From contig JAWPHD010003281.1 in NCBI GenBank assembly GCA_037043455.1, forward strand, positions 159,428 to 223,427: a DNA stretch of 64,000 nucleotides. The letters are read 5' to 3'. Position 1 is the first letter of the stretch, and each line of letters starts with the position of its first letter. Below are positions 25,838-37,445 of this stretch, piece by piece. The position numbers and the translations under genes were made by a program. Under the pieces are notes generated by a model, which did not search any database, was not told the origin of the DNA, and was given only the letters and a program-made list of their open reading frames with translations. Origin of the DNA: Cyrtodaria siliqua. Taxonomy: Eukaryota > Mollusca > Bivalvia > Adapedonta > Hiatellidae.

Positions 25838-28800
25838 CAGGGTGGTGAAGACTGCCGTTATACTGGCTGAACCTCCATAAACTAGAATACTGACAGAGTG
25901 GTGAAGACGGCCGTTGTACTGACTGATCTTCCAGAAACTAGAATACTGACAGGGTGGTGAAGACGACCGTTGTACTGACTGATCCTCCTTCAGAAACTAG
26001 AATACTGACGGGGTGGTGAAGACGACCTTTGTACTGACTGATCCTTCAGAAACTAGAATACTGACGGGGTGGTGAAGACGACCGTTGTACTGACTGATCC
26101 TTCAGAAACTAGAATACTGACAGGGTGGTGAAGACGACCTTTGTACTGACTGATCCTTCAGAAACTAGAATACTGACAGGGTGGTGAAGAGGACCGTTGT
26201 ACTGACTGATCCTTCAGAAACTAGAATACTGACGGGGTGGTGAATACGACCGTTGTACTGACTGATCCTTCAGAAACTAGAATACTGACAGGGTGGTGAA
26301 GACGGTCGTTACACTGGCTGATCCTCCAGAAACTAGAATACTGACAGGGTGGTGAAGACGGTCGTTACACTGGCTGAACCTCCATAAACTAGAATACTGA
26401 CAGAGTGGTGAAGACGGCCGTTGTACTGACTGATCTTCCAGAAACTAGAATACTGACAGGGTGGTGAAGACGACCGTTGTACTGACTGATCCTCCAGAAA
26501 CTAGAATACTGACAGGGTGGTGAAGACGACCTTTGTACTGACTGATCCTCCTTCAGAAACTAGAATACTGACGGGGTGGTGAAGACGACCTTTGTACTGA
26601 CTGATCCTTCAGAAACTAGAATACTGACAGGGTGGTGAAGAGGACCGTTGTAGTGACTGATCCTTCAGAAACTAGAATACTGACGGGGTGGTGAAGACGA
26701 CCGTTGTACTGACTGATCCTCCAGAAACTAGAATACTGACGGGGTGGTGAAGAGGACCGTTGTACTGACTGATCCTCCAGAAACTAGAATACTGACAGGG
26801 TGGTGAAGAGGACCGTTGTACTGACTGATCCTCCAGAAACTAGAATACTGACGGGATGGTGAAGAGGACCGTTGTACTGACTGATCCTCCAGAAACTAGA
26901 ATACTGACGGGGTGGTGAAGAGGACCGTTGTACTGACTGATCCTCCAGAAACTAGAATACTGACAGGGTGGTGAAGACGGTCGTTACACTGGCTGATCCT
27001 CCAGAAACTAGAATACTGACAGGGTGGTGAAGACGGTCGTTACACTGGCTGATCCTCCAGAAACTAGAATACTGACAGGGTGGTGAAGACGGTCGTTACA
27101 CTGGCTGATCCTCCAGAAACTAGAATACTGACAGGGTGGTGAAGACGGTCGTTACACTGGCTGATCCTCCAGAAACTAGAATACTGACAGGGTGGTGAAG
27201 ACGGTCGTTACACTGGCTGAACCTCCATAAACTAGAATACTGACAGAGTGGTGAAGACGGCCGTTGTACTGACTGATCTTCCAGAAACTAGAATACTGAC
27301 AGGGTGGTGAAGACGACCGTTGTACTGACTGATCCTCCAGAAACTAGAATACTGACAGGGTGGTGAAGACGACCTTTGTACTGACTGATCCTCCTTCAGA
27401 AACTAGAATACTGACGGGGTGGTGAAGACGACCTTTGTACTGACTGATCCTTCAGAAACTAGAATACTGACGGGGTGGTGAAGACGACCGTTGTACTGAC
27501 TGATCCTCCAGAAACTAGAATACTGACAGGGTGGTGAAGACGACCTTTGTACTGACTGATCCTTCAGAAACTAGAATACTGACGGGGTGGTGAAGACGAC
27601 CTTTGTACTGACTGATCCTTCAGAAACTAGAATACTGACGGGGTGGTGAAGACGACCTTTGTACTGACTGATCCTTCAGAAACTAGAATACTGACGGGGT
27701 GGTGAAGACGACCGTTGTACTGACTGATCCTCCAGAAACTAGAATACTGACAGGGTGGTGAAGACGACCTTTGTACTGACTGATCCTCCTTCAGAAACTA
27801 GAATACTGACGGGGTGGTGAAGACGACCTTTGTACTGACTGATCCTCCAGAAACTAGAATACTGACAGGGTGGTGAAGACGACCTTTGTACTGACTGATC
27901 CTCTAGAAACTAGAATACTGACGGGGTGGTGAAGACGACCGTTGTAGTGACTGATCCTCTAGAAACTAGAATACTGACAGGGTGGTGAAGACGGCCGTTG
28001 TACTGACTGATCCTCCAGAAACTAGAATACTGACGGGGTGGTGAAGACGACCGTTGTAGTGACTGATCCTCTAGAAACTAGAATACTGACAGGGTGGTGA
28101 AGACGACCGTTGTACTGACTGATCCTCTAGAAACTAGAATACTGACAGGGTGGTGAAGACGACCTTTGTACTGACTGATCCTCCAGAAACTAGAATACTG
28201 ACAGGGTGGTGAAGACGACCTTTGTACTGACTGATCCTCCAGAAACTAGAATACTGACGGGGTGGTGAAGACGACCGTTGTAGTGACTGATCCTTCAGAA
28301 ACTAGAATACTGACAGGGTGGTGAAGACGGTCGTTACACTGGCTGATCCTCCAGAAACTAGAATACTGACAGGGTGGTGAAGGCGGCCGTTGTACCGACT
28401 GATCCTATAGAAACTAGAATACTGACAGGGTGGTGAAGACGGCCGCTGTACTGGCTGATCCTCTAGAAACTAGAATACTGACAGGGTGGTGAAGACGGTC
28501 GTTGTACTGGCTGATCCTCCAGAATCTAGAATACTGACAGGGTGGTGAAGACGGCCGTTGTACTGACTGATCCTCTAGAAACTAGAATACTGACAGGGTG
28601 GTGAAAACGGCCGCTGTACTGGTTGATCCTCTAGAAACTAGAATACTGACAGGGTGGTGAAGACGGTCGTTGTACTGGCTGATCCTCCAGAAACTAGAAT
28701 ACTGACAGGGTGGTGAAGACGGCCGTTGTACCGACTGATCCTCTAGAAACTAGAATACTGACAGGGTGGTGAAGACTGCCGCTGTACTGACTGATCCTCT

Positions 28801-29152
28801 AGAGACTAGAATACTTATAGGGTGCTGAAGACGGCCGTTGTACCGACTGATCCTCTAGAAACTAGAATACTGACAGGGTGGTGAAGACGGCCGCTGTACT
28901 GGCTGATCCTCTAGAAACTAGAATACTGACAGGTTGGTGAAGACGGCCGTTGTACTGGCTGATCCTCTAGAAACTAGAATACTGATAGGGTGGTGAAGAC
29001 GGCCGTTGTACCGACTGATCCTCTAGAAACTAGAATACTGACAGGGTGGTGAAGACGGCCGCTGTACTGGCTGATCCTCTAGAAACTAGAATACTGACAG
29101 GGTGGTGAAGACGGCCGTTGTACTTGCTGATCCTTCAGAAACAAGAATACTG
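25838..29152 (+). repeat. 56-bp minisatellite, about 59 copies
   Basis: The unit contains AGAAACTAGAATACTGACAG followed by GGTGGTGAAGACG. The period is 56, checked at 27,001 and 27,057, with 59-base variants where CCTCCTTCAG replaces CCTCCAG. Sub-types alternate: GGTCGTTACACTGGC, GACCGTTGTACTGAC, and GGCCGCTGTACTGGC, the last mainly at the right end. A rare pair with CATAAACTAGAATACTGACA then GAGTGG occurs near 25,877, 26,383 and 27,223. It marks higher-order duplication. No coding potential. Confidence 0.95.
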
Positions 29153-29900
29153 AGACCAGTATTGAAGTTTTTCTTGGTACTATTCCTGCCCCTTCCCCAA
29201 TTCCCTCACCTATATTCCATTTAGCATTCCCCGTATCCATATTGTCCACTTTTCCACCTGTTCCAATGTGTGAATTTAATATTGGTATGATTATGTCAAT
29301 AGAAATCCCTGTCTGTCCTATTTAGGTGTAAATACACATTACTTAATATCATATTAATTTAGTTTTATACGGACAGCTGGGAAAAGCTATTTATAGCCTT
29401 TGCTTGACACAACAAACTGGGTAGGTAGGGACACTTTATTAAATCATAATATCTGTGTATACCTCTACTACATGTCCTCCCAGTGCGGCCTCCCCGTGAC
29501 TTTGGCGGAAGGACACTCTCCTAACGACGCTTTGCTCTCATGAGCGCACTTTTGCTCTGATCTGAGAGGTTGGGAGTGATCTCCGACAAGCAGCAATGGG
29601 AACTTTTATCTGTTTTTACCTATGTATATCAACCTTATGTGTAAAGATGTTCATTCATTAATTGTGAAGGGAGCTCGGAGCAGACACAACCATGGATTGT
29701 GTATATATGTACATATTTAATTATATTTATCTTTATAAAAAACACTAAACTGTAATTTTAATTTCTAAGGTAGACCACAAGAGAGCTTAATCCTCCTTAG
29801 TTTGTATCACTCATATGTTTCCTGATTGGGCAATATTCGTAATTTTCACCTATAATCTTCTTTGGAACTATTAACGATCTTCTCATCCACTGGCACGTGC
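29153..29900. other. no gene seen
   Basis: Single-copy-like sequence. A GC-richer patch lies at 29,480-29,600 (around GTGCGGCCTCCCCGTGACTT) and AT-rich sequence follows. No open frame, RNA gene or element is supported. Confidence 0.5.
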
Positions 29901-30166
29901 ATTCTGCCATAATCTACTTTGAATGGAATGAAACTACATACGACAACTGCCGTAATCTACTTTGAATGGAATGAAACTACATACGACATCTGCCGTAATC
30001 TACTTTGAATGGAATGAAACTACATACGACATCTGCCGCAATCTACTTTGAATGGAATGAAACTACGTACGACATCTGCCGTAATCTACTTTGAATGGAA
30101 TGAAACTACATACGACATCTGCCGTAATCTACTTTGAATGGAATGAAACTACATACGACAGTAATC
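29901..30166 (+). repeat. 43-bp minisatellite, 6 copies
   Basis: AATCTACTTTGAATGGAATG recurs at 29,911, 29,954, 29,997, 30,040, 30,083 and 30,126, exactly every 43 bases. Very few substitutions are seen (CCATAATC, CCGCAATC, ACGTACG). The high identity suggests recent amplification. Confidence 0.95.
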
Positions 30167-31135
30167 TATCCACGCATCCAAACAAGTCTCTATTGTAAAA
30201 CTGGCCGAAAGTCTTCGTGCCATAGGGCCAGTATAAATAAAACCTTCTAGTAGTACTGTTTACGTGGACGCAAAGACTGCAGAGACGAAAGCCACATTTC
30301 AACTGAAAATATATGCCAGCTGAAAAATACTCCAGACAGTAACGCGAGTGTGCATTATTGGTAATTAGATAATGTAATACTTTTATTATATATGAAAGAA
30401 AATGAGCCTTAGCATATATGTATTTTATAAAAAAGACACAAAAACAAACTGTCTGACCGTATATGTATTTATCCCTGTTTAAATTATTACGTTGATTGAA
30501 TACACACCTGACAGCTAGACCAGATAGGTATCAATATAAGCTGAAAAGCTTCTAATTTGGTACATAGTTTGAACTTCGTTTTCTGAAAATATTTCACCTG
30601 TAAAAGTAATTGGTCGAGGATATGGTTTATGACATATATGACTTATAGTGGAATGTATTTTACTGGTTTGAATAGCCTCAGGAAAAAAGCCAGATGTTTT
30701 TGGAAAAACGGAGTCATTTCGATAAAAAAAGCGTATTTCCTACGAATGTATTTCTTTACAAAACTTCTTTATCGTTAGAAAATATCATGTACTTCAAGAT
30801 TATGAAACAAAACCAGTTTAACACGCTAGTGTATTTTATTTTTTTTGAAAAATGAAAAGTTGATGGTTTTTGGAGCAAAAAAGTACACACTTTGTCTTTA
30901 ACTGTAAAAAATCAACATACACCCATTTTTACTTAAATGGATTCTACGTGTCTGTGTACAAACAGTACACAATCATCAAGGCAGTAATATTTTATGTCTT
31001 AAGTTAATTCTTACGTTAAACGTACCATAATGTGATAAATATGAAGGCTGTAGCAGCTAAACATGGTAAATCGTGTCATGGTCTTTTACAAATAATCAAA
31101 TAGACTTGAATGGTAGCTGAAAATAAAGATATTGT
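30167..31135. other. no gene seen; one TATA-like string
   Basis: AT-rich sequence without a supported frame. GGCCAGTATAAATAAAACC at about 30,227 resembles a core-promoter TATA element, but no coding exon follows that I can recognise, so this is not called as a promoter. Confidence 0.4.
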
Positions 31136-31318
31136 CTCCAGCGAAAAATGAAGTTTTTTTACAACAGAATGTGCAGCAACTCTCACAAATTTACAAGTTT
31201 TCATGTGAGAAGGTTCTCGGCCCATTCTGCATAGTTTTATATAGATATAAATAAAGGGGTTGGCCGGAATGTTCATTTCTGTTAAGTTTTTGTGTCGGAA
31301 AACCCAATTCAACTCAGC
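31136..31318 (+). repeat. dispersed SINE-like repeat, copy 1
   Basis: GAGAAGGTTCTCGGCCCATT, the ATATAGATATAAATAAAGGGGTTGG region and GTTCATTTCTGTTAAG align with 35,905-36,020 (GTAAGAAGGTTCTAGGCCCA, GATGTAAATGGAGGTTGGGC, CGTTCGTTCCTGTTAGG). Both end in A- and CAATT-containing sequence. No tRNA head is clear. Two copies in one window support a dispersed retroposon-like family. Confidence 0.6.
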
Positions 31319-32860
31319 TCATTACAGTGCAGTTAATACTATTATTTTCTGTTCATAATATATAAACACGTCAGTGCAGTTACCTCCCTCAGTTTTACAT
31401 ATACATGGACACGTTAAATAGTGTAGTTACCTCCCTTAGTATACATTTCTCCATTTACAAATTGATCCTATCGATATAGGACCGTTTGCTAGCAAAATGT
31501 ATTTAATTCCCAGAATATAAGTCAATATATCGAACTGTGACAGATGTTTATTTCAAAATACGCATAGTGTGAATGAATGACGCGAAATGTTGAAAAACTG
31601 AATCGGTGTTTTATTCCAGATATGGGACCGTTTGCTAGCCAAATGTGTTTAATTCACAGAATATAAGTGTATTTAAGCGAACGAATGTTGTGGAACTTGT
31701 GACTGATCTCCAAATATAGCCTATATTGCATTGTGTTCAATGGGCTAAATTTCACCGGTCTGACACCTTATCACACGCATGAAATCGATCGGAACTCTTC
31801 GCCAATTTCCGTACTCGGGAATAGTGGCTCGGAGAGTAATGGGTGCCGCTCAATGGTTTTTTGCATCAAAATGCAGCATTTGTTCGGTTTTCGAGTGTAG
31901 CTCTCCGCAAAATAGTGCTCTTCTATTTAATGTTGTATTGATGAAAATATTGCAGATTTGTGAGTGATTTTTATCAATTTCTTGATATTTTATTGCTATG
32001 ACCGATAAATTATACTTTTTAACAAAATAAATCCCCAAATATGTGTAGTTGGAATCAAGACGTTTCGGCCCCATACAGTTCGTTCGGTCCCAAACAGTTC
32101 GTTCCAAATAATGACTGATAGTTTGGAAGCATTTGTTGAGTTTTCCAAATATATACTTTAATATAACGGTTGAATTGAATGGAAAGGAGGAAGAGACATT
32201 GTAATTATGATTAGATCATATTATGGGAGAGATTGTTTACCGTTTTGTCAGTCGAGAGTGATATGTCAGCTGCATGCATATATGAACTTGATATTGTATC
32301 AATTAATAAATCTCTAAACAAAGAAAGATATGACTCATGAAGTCCATACTGACGTTCATGGTACTTGATATATTGTTAAATCACGCTTATATGGTCTGCA
32401 AGTATATATTTTTTCTCCAAACCACAGACATTAGGGTACATCTTTGACATGAGGGTTAGTGTATTGCAAGATATAGATCTTATACATATAGCATCGAGTG
32501 AAAACATTCCAGATATCATATATTTAATATTAACAATATGAAAATAATATATAACACTATTACTATGTGATCAGTGATTACATCAAATGTATTTATTTAA
32601 TAAGGGCTTCTAGAAGCATCAAACATTTTCAAAATTTTAAATTTCAATCGGAGGCTCTAGTGTGTTTTACAAAAGATGGTTTACAGGAGGAATAACTTTT
32701 ATCAATGACATTTTAAACAAAAATGGCAATCTTTATTTATACATAGAATTGAATGAACACTATAATATACAGTCCATGATTTAAGTATTATAACTGCTGT
32801 CGGGAATTATTTGGCAAACTTGAATATTGTGCATCGAGCCTGTAACAGCCAAACCCTATT
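31319..32860. other. no gene seen; small local duplications
   Basis: TTACCTCCCT occurs at about 31,380 and 31,430. A diverged pair, CCGTTTGCTAGC plus AATATAAGT, occurs at 31,482 and 31,627, about 145 bases apart. CCATACAGTTCGTT and CCAAACAGTTCGTT are in tandem near 32,070-32,105. Two opposing open frames overlap around 31,780-32,107 but neither shows a domain. Confidence 0.5.
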
Positions 32861-33368
32861 TGTCCACTAAGCCTATCCTTAATTCTACAAAATGAGAAAG
32901 GCTGTCGAAACATATATGACATCATGATTAGAAATAATGTATATCCTAAAGCATTAAGTAAACGGAAAAATGAAGTATTTAGTGTTCCAAACTTTGAATT
33001 TGAAAGATTATATGCCTTTAACCTTATAAAATAACAAAAGATCCTAAGTTACCTTGGTTCAATTTAGAATCAAACATAGGATACTTGGAACAAATTACCT
33101 TTTATCTAAAATGAATATTATTAATAACGAGATATTTTTATTTGGAAATAGTAAATTTAATACTGTTTTGAGCAAAATCATCATGCAAGCAAAACTTTAC
33201 ATTTATCGAAACAAGATGCAACGTCAAATTCCACAGCTTAACCTTTTTAAAACGTATATAATATCTTTGTACAAAGTTGAGAAACTAATCGCATATAGAA
33301 ACTTAAAAATGAATAAGTTTGAAACCATGTGGAGTCAATACCATGCTATCTGTGGAACTGGAGTATAG
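32861..33368 (+). pseudogene. third LINE, C-terminal (L1/Tx1-like) fragment
   Basis: One frame gives GCRNIYDIMIRNNVYPKAL and FSVPNFEFERLYAFNLIK. After frame breaks near 33,030-33,060 it continues as FRIKHRILGTNYLLSKMNI, then IIMQAKLYIYRNKMQRQIPQ and KVEKLIAYRNLKMNKFETMW. These match the conserved C-terminal region that follows the RT in L1/Tx1-type LINEs. The cysteine/histidine cluster normally found after the KMNI motif is missing: the text passes straight from NEIFLFGNS to the helical tail. The copy is 5'-truncated and dead, and no A-tail is obvious. Confidence 0.75.
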
Positions 33369-33971
33369 AGATAATTTACTTAGTTGATTTTTCTAGTATC
33401 AAACTGTAGCAAATAAACTTAATCTTTTCATTCTGGGACATGCAAAGCTTAGCTTACTAATTAGAAATAACATAGCCTTGCTTATATCTTGATCTTCCTT
33501 AATCAACCTTCTTGTTGTTTTTTATAGAAAAAATAATAATTTTCGAAGTTGTGTATATTAATCCTTTAAAACTATCCTAAAACATTGTCCTTTGACAATG
33601 GATTTATATACAGATTTATTACACAGTACGGGTTATTGTTTTTTTCTCTTTCCAAAAACAAAATATGAGAAAAAATCAGTGTAGCATGAAACAATGTTTA
33701 TTTTTGATACTATAACATTAAAATTATCTGTGTAAAGCAAGTCTGTATGTATTGACAATTTGGAGAGGGGTTCAAATCATTCGCTGTTGTTGAAGCCCCT
33801 CCTGTCAATTATGTCCCGACGAAGCTCCAGCTGTTGTCTGAGCCCCTAAATGGCGTTTCACAACAAAAGGGACGCAACACATATATACTGCGATTTTATT
33901 GTGAAAACGCCATTTATAACAGATTAAGGGGAGGAAGTTTTGTATTGTAATCGTTAGTTGAAGCACACGTC
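33369..33971. other. no gene seen
   Basis: AT-rich sequence. There is an internal T run near 33,640. A C-containing patch at 33,790-33,840 (GAAGCCCCTCCTGTC) stands out but shows no known feature. Confidence 0.5.
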
Positions 33972-34306
33972 GATATTGAATTGAATTGAATTGAATGTTG
34001 TTTAACGGTTCATCAACACAGTATAGGTTATTTAGAGCCGCCCCAGAGAGAGGGGAAGGATACATAGGAATCCGGGAACCGTGCCCTACTCTTATTATCG
34101 AATAGATTCCTGTGGTTTTTTAACGTGCTTGGAGGATAGACCGATACACGGGACCGCCCGGTTTACGTCCCCATCCGACGGATGGAGCTAAGGGAAAGTG
34201 TCTTGCCCAAGAACACACCGACGGAACTCAGTGGCACCACGGAGGATTGATCCCGGGGCCTCCGGTTGCAAATCCGCCGCGCTACCGACTGCGTTGATAT
34301 TGATAT
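33969..34306 (-). mobile_element. SINE on the minus strand, tRNA-like head, (CAATT)n tail
   Basis: Read on the minus strand, the element starts near 34,295 with AGTCGGTAGCGCGGCGG (A-box-like) and a B-box-like GGGATCAATCC at 34,243-34,253. It continues with GTTCTTGGGCAAGACACTTT and a region with GGGCGGTCCCGTGTATCGG. It ends near 33,980 with GTTAAACAACATTCAATTCA. The body differs from the SINE at 21.9 kb but the pentamer tail is of the same type, suggesting both used the same LINE machinery. GATATTGA flanks it at 33,972 and 34,296, and an 11-base duplication with one mismatch is possible. Confidence 0.82.
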
Positions 34307-34424
34307 ACATGCTATTGTGTTATAGTTATAAAATAGATTAGATGTATATGTTTCTTATATTTTGCCACTATATACACGCAATTTCATTTATTATGTGCAA
34401 TTCTGTTGACGAATAACCGATTAA

Positions 34425-34595
34425 TACGTGTATAGCTCTCCCTGCACACGGACCTATGCCTTTACACACACCTCCTTTGGAGGATGGCATACTTTCATAG
34501 TAGGCTTATCTTACCCAAGGAAATCGAACTGTGACGTCTGGGACGAGAGGCAAGTATGACCAAGTATGCTAACCACTCATCCACCACAACAATAT
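34425..34595 (-). mobile_element. tRNA-headed SINE fragment, minus strand
   Basis: On the minus strand GGATGAGTGGTTAGCATA (34,565-34,582) is a good A box and AGTTCGATTT (34,521-34,530) a B box. These are followed by GGTAAGATAAGCCTACTATG and a TCCTCCAAAGGAGG hairpin. The 3' end is not defined and no target-site duplication was found. It is a different family from the other two SINEs. Confidence 0.62.
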
Positions 34596-34805
34596 GACTG
34601 GAAGAAATTGTTATTTTCAATAGACAGGTTGAAGGAAATAAACATAAAAAAAAGAAAACAAAAAAAGATAAACAAATCAGAAAAAACTTCTTTTTTTTTT
34701 TATACTATATTTCTGTATAGACATGTATACAAACATCAAAACACATTTTAAAAAAAATAAAAACCGTACACCAAAACAATCCAACCGAAAATTCATACCC
34801 CATTG

Positions 34806-34838
34806 CCATGTAAGAGACCATAGTGGTCTCTTACATGG
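34806..34838. repeat. perfect 33-bp palindrome with 3-base loop
   Basis: CCATGTAAGAGACCA, then TAG, then the exact reverse complement TGGTCTCTTACATGG. The right arm is also the first unit of the 35-bp array that follows, so one unit appears to have been copied in inverted orientation at the array edge. Confidence 0.95.
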
Positions 34839-35110
34839 GGTATGATTGCTTTTGACTATGGTCTCTTACATGGTGTATGCTTGTTTTTGACTATGATCTC
34901 TTACACGGCGTCGAATTGTTTTTCACTATGGTCTCTTACATGGGGTAGGATTGTTTCTGGTGTACAGTTTTTCATTTATTTGATATGCTCTGATGTTGTG
35001 CTCTGCTGTTGTATACATGTCTACTACGGTCTCTTACATGGGGTAGGAACTTTGGTGTACAGCTTTGCAATTATTTGATATGTTTTGATGTTTGTATACA
35101 AGTCTAGACA
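34823..35110 (+). repeat. 35-bp tandem repeat (4 units) nested in a 98-bp duplication
   Basis: GGTCTCTTACATGG occurs at 34,825, 34,860, 34,895 (GATCTC variant) and 34,930, exactly 35 bases apart, and again at 35,028. The segment from 34,930 through GTGTACAG and ATTTGATATG is repeated with divergence from 35,028. No coding sense. Confidence 0.88.
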
Positions 35111-35170
35111 AAAACAAACAATCAGATTTTTTATTTTTTTAAGATCCTTTTGTTTTTAAAGATTTTTTTT

Positions 35171-35281
35171 CACTCACTCACTCACTCACTCACTCACTCA
35201 CTCACTCACTCACTCACTCACTCACTCACTCACTCACTCACTCACTCACTCACTCACTCACTCACTCACTCACTCACTCAC
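35171..35281 (+). repeat. (CACT)n microsatellite, about 28 units
   Basis: An uninterrupted tetranucleotide CACT run of about 111 bases, followed by ACGCACGCACGC. The purity suggests high mutability. Confidence 0.97.
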
Positions 35282-35446
35282 TACGCACGCACGCGTTGTT
35301 TCCAGTTAAGGGGTGATGCGCAACTTTAAAAAAAACTCTATTTGCAGCCAACCCACAACCACTGCCCCCTCCCCCAAAAAAACACAAACAACACTCAACA
35401 GCAACAACAACAAAAAGCACAAAACACAAAACAACAACTATTTTTG
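35282..35446. other. no gene seen
   Basis: C- and A-rich low-complexity sequence (CCCCCTCCCCCAAAAAAACA and CAACAACAAC types). Open frames here on the minus strand are low-complexity products. Confidence 0.5.
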
Positions 35447-35507
35447 TCACATAATGCGTACAAGTCACATATTGCATATTGAGTTTTGACGCATTATATG
35501 AATAATC

Positions 35508-35579
35508 ACATTCGCCTCCTGTTTAAAAAATAATTAGGAAGTAGTAACGGCTTAGGAAATAAACAGTAGGCGAATGTGA
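35508..35579. repeat. inverted repeat, 18-base arms with one mismatch
   Basis: CACATTCGCCTCCTGTTT near 35,508 pairs with AAACAGTAGGCGAATGTG near 35,562 across about 36 bases. The same CATTCGCCTACTGTTTAAA sequence recurs at about 36,502 and 45,740, so the inverted pairing is a property of the unit. Confidence 0.8.
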
Positions 35580-35753
35580 GAATACATACAGGGGAGAAGC
35601 CATATAAATCAAATATATTAAGCCATTCTGTTATATTTCGTTAAATGATAGCAAGTGATAATGTCTAGGTCATGTGAGAGATATCCTGATAAGAGAAATA
35701 CGATGTCTCTGTCATCTGTTAACTTTAATTTTGTTCCCCGTGAGGTTGCGGGG

Positions 35754-35805
35754 TAGACCTCCCCCCGCCACCCACCCCCCCCCCCCCCCCCCCCCACACA
35801 CACAT
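35754..35805 (+). repeat. C-rich tract with 21 consecutive C, then (CA)n
   Basis: C run at 35,775-35,795 preceded by CCCCCCGCCACCCAC and followed by ACACACACA. It could form a G-quadruplex on the minus strand and is prone to assembly error. Confidence 0.9.
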
Positions 35806-35839
35806 TCATATTCATTTTGTCATTTTTTATCATGCCCGT

Positions 35840-36080
35840 TCAAGGTCTTTACCATGACACTGCGTATGCAAACGTGGAAACGTGGCTCCATCGTAAATGG
35901 AGTGTCTATTATAGAATTTGCAGCAATTCTGCAGTTTTGCAGGTAAGAAGGTTCTAGGCCCAATCTTCATATTTTATCTTGATGTAAATGGAGGTTGGGC
36001 CTGGCACGTTCGTTCCTGTTAGGCGCCATATAACCTTTCATGTGTTGTTGCGCCTTAAAACACAAATCAATTCAATTAAC
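35840..36080 (+). repeat. dispersed SINE-like repeat, copy 2
   Basis: Aligns with 31,136-31,318 through TTCTAGGCCCA, GATGTAAATGGAGGTTGGGC and CGTTCGTTCCTGTTAGG. The 3' end, GGCGCCATATAACC then TGTTGCGCCTTAAAACACAA, resembles the 3' region of the SINE at 21.9 kb (GTCGCCATATGACC, TTGGTGCGACTATAAAATGC). The end is CAATTCAATT. It interrupts zinc-finger-fossil unit 1. Confidence 0.6.
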
Positions 36081-37445
36081 TTTTTTAAACAGTAGTCGAA
36101 TGTGAGTATGCATACAGGAGAGAAGCCATATAAGCTACATACATTAAGATATTAGGCGATGTGAGAGATGTAGAGATGTTTCTATTGTCCTTTAATTTTC
36201 CGAATATGCCTAGTTACTCATTTTAGCAAAGTAGAAGCTACTAGTGCCTAATTAACTGCTATACCAGCCGCAATTACGCATTAATCGTGGATATGAATGT
36301 GTATGCTATTTTTTTAATTCATATTTCCTAAGCAGTTACTACTTCCTAATTAGAAGTAGAAGTTACTAGTGCCTAGGATTTAACTGAAATATTAGCCGAT
36401 ACATTGAGTGTACAGGAGAAATACCATGTTATACCATTTAACGAAATAAAAACTTAATATATGTGACTTATTTGGATTTTATCCTACATGAATACACACA
36501 TTCGCCTACTGTTTAAACTAATTACATTTAAAGGGTGTTAGAGACATCTCTCACATCGCCTAGATATTACCACTTACTATTTTAAAAAAAACACTGTCTT
36601 TTAGCTTAATTATCACCTCTTCCTTCTATAATGTACCGGTCGGTTTATTTGCAAGAACACGATTTATTAATTACATGTGAAATGATGAATACTATTGGTA
36701 TATTATTTGTTTTCTTATCAAACCATGTACAAATGCATAGGGAATCTGCATATAATATAAGAACAATGTTCGGGCGGTGTGTGTGTTGTGGGGGTTGCGG
36801 GGAGGGACATACTCTACCCACCCCTTTCAGATTAGGAGAGAGGTGCTGTCCCCGCCGTTCCTAATTATAGATACTGCACACGGTCTAGTCTAATTAGCAT
36901 GGCAGCGTCGTTTCCGAGGAAAGCTCCACGGGCCTTTCGCCGTATTAACACAGAAATTCAAAGAGATATGTCATGAGCATATATAAGGTATGACTCTTCC
37001 TACATTGGACTGGTCTAAGTCTTAACATTTCCTTCGAAGAATGGCATAAGATTCACAGTACCTTGCCCGAATAATGAAAGGTCATTTGCCCAAAACCTTC
37101 ACTTGGAAAAAAACATTGCTTGCAATTGTTAGAGTAAGCGAAATGACAAGTGTGCGTACACACTGGTGAGAAACCGTTTAAGGTACAATATCAGAGTTTA
37201 TGAATATGTCGTCCCTTTCGCGTATCAATAAATTCACCTAAGCAGTTTATTATGTCCCTCAGGACTGTACTGACGCTAGCTGTGTGGATATTGTCCTTGA
37301 GGACAGTACTCAACCCAGAGAAGTTGGCAGGTGATATTTTCACAGAGATTAGTATTGACTGTATCCGTTTATTGTTCCGCTGAGGACAGTACTGACACGC
37401 GATTTAAAAGAACCTTATTACATTAAAGCAGACCATCTTTAAAAA

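Larger units (their letters stand above)
35447..37445 (+). pseudogene. zinc-finger-fossil unit, copy 1
   Basis: This diverged unit is repeated elsewhere in the window. It contains coding for C2H2 zinc-finger linkers: HTGEKPYK at 35,585-35,608 and at 36,111-36,134, CTGEIPC at 36,409-36,429, and HTGEKPFK at 37,159-37,182. After the last one, another frame gives a degenerate finger. In sister copies this reads as PFAYQGSDLSN or FAYPGSDRSNL. Stops surround every linker, and the linkers lie 300-750 bases apart instead of the usual 84, so nothing is translated as an array. Blocks of 36,060-37,445 align with 45,170-46,620. The unit ends in single copies of the 37-bp A monomer (GAGGACAGTACTGACACG). 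A C run of 21 and a dispersed repeat interrupt it at 35.75-36.08 kb. Confidence 0.6.

Noticed and set aside
30227..30245. TATA-box promoter
   Set aside because: A TATAAATA string is expected by chance in AT-rich DNA, and no exon or transcript signal follows.
31779..32107. Overlapping opposing open frames as genes
   Set aside because: Both are short, show no domain, and overlap antisense in single-copy AT-rich DNA.
35171..35281. Telomere-like or centromere-like repeat
   Set aside because: CACT is an ordinary microsatellite. The metazoan telomere unit TTAGGG is not tandemly present in the window.
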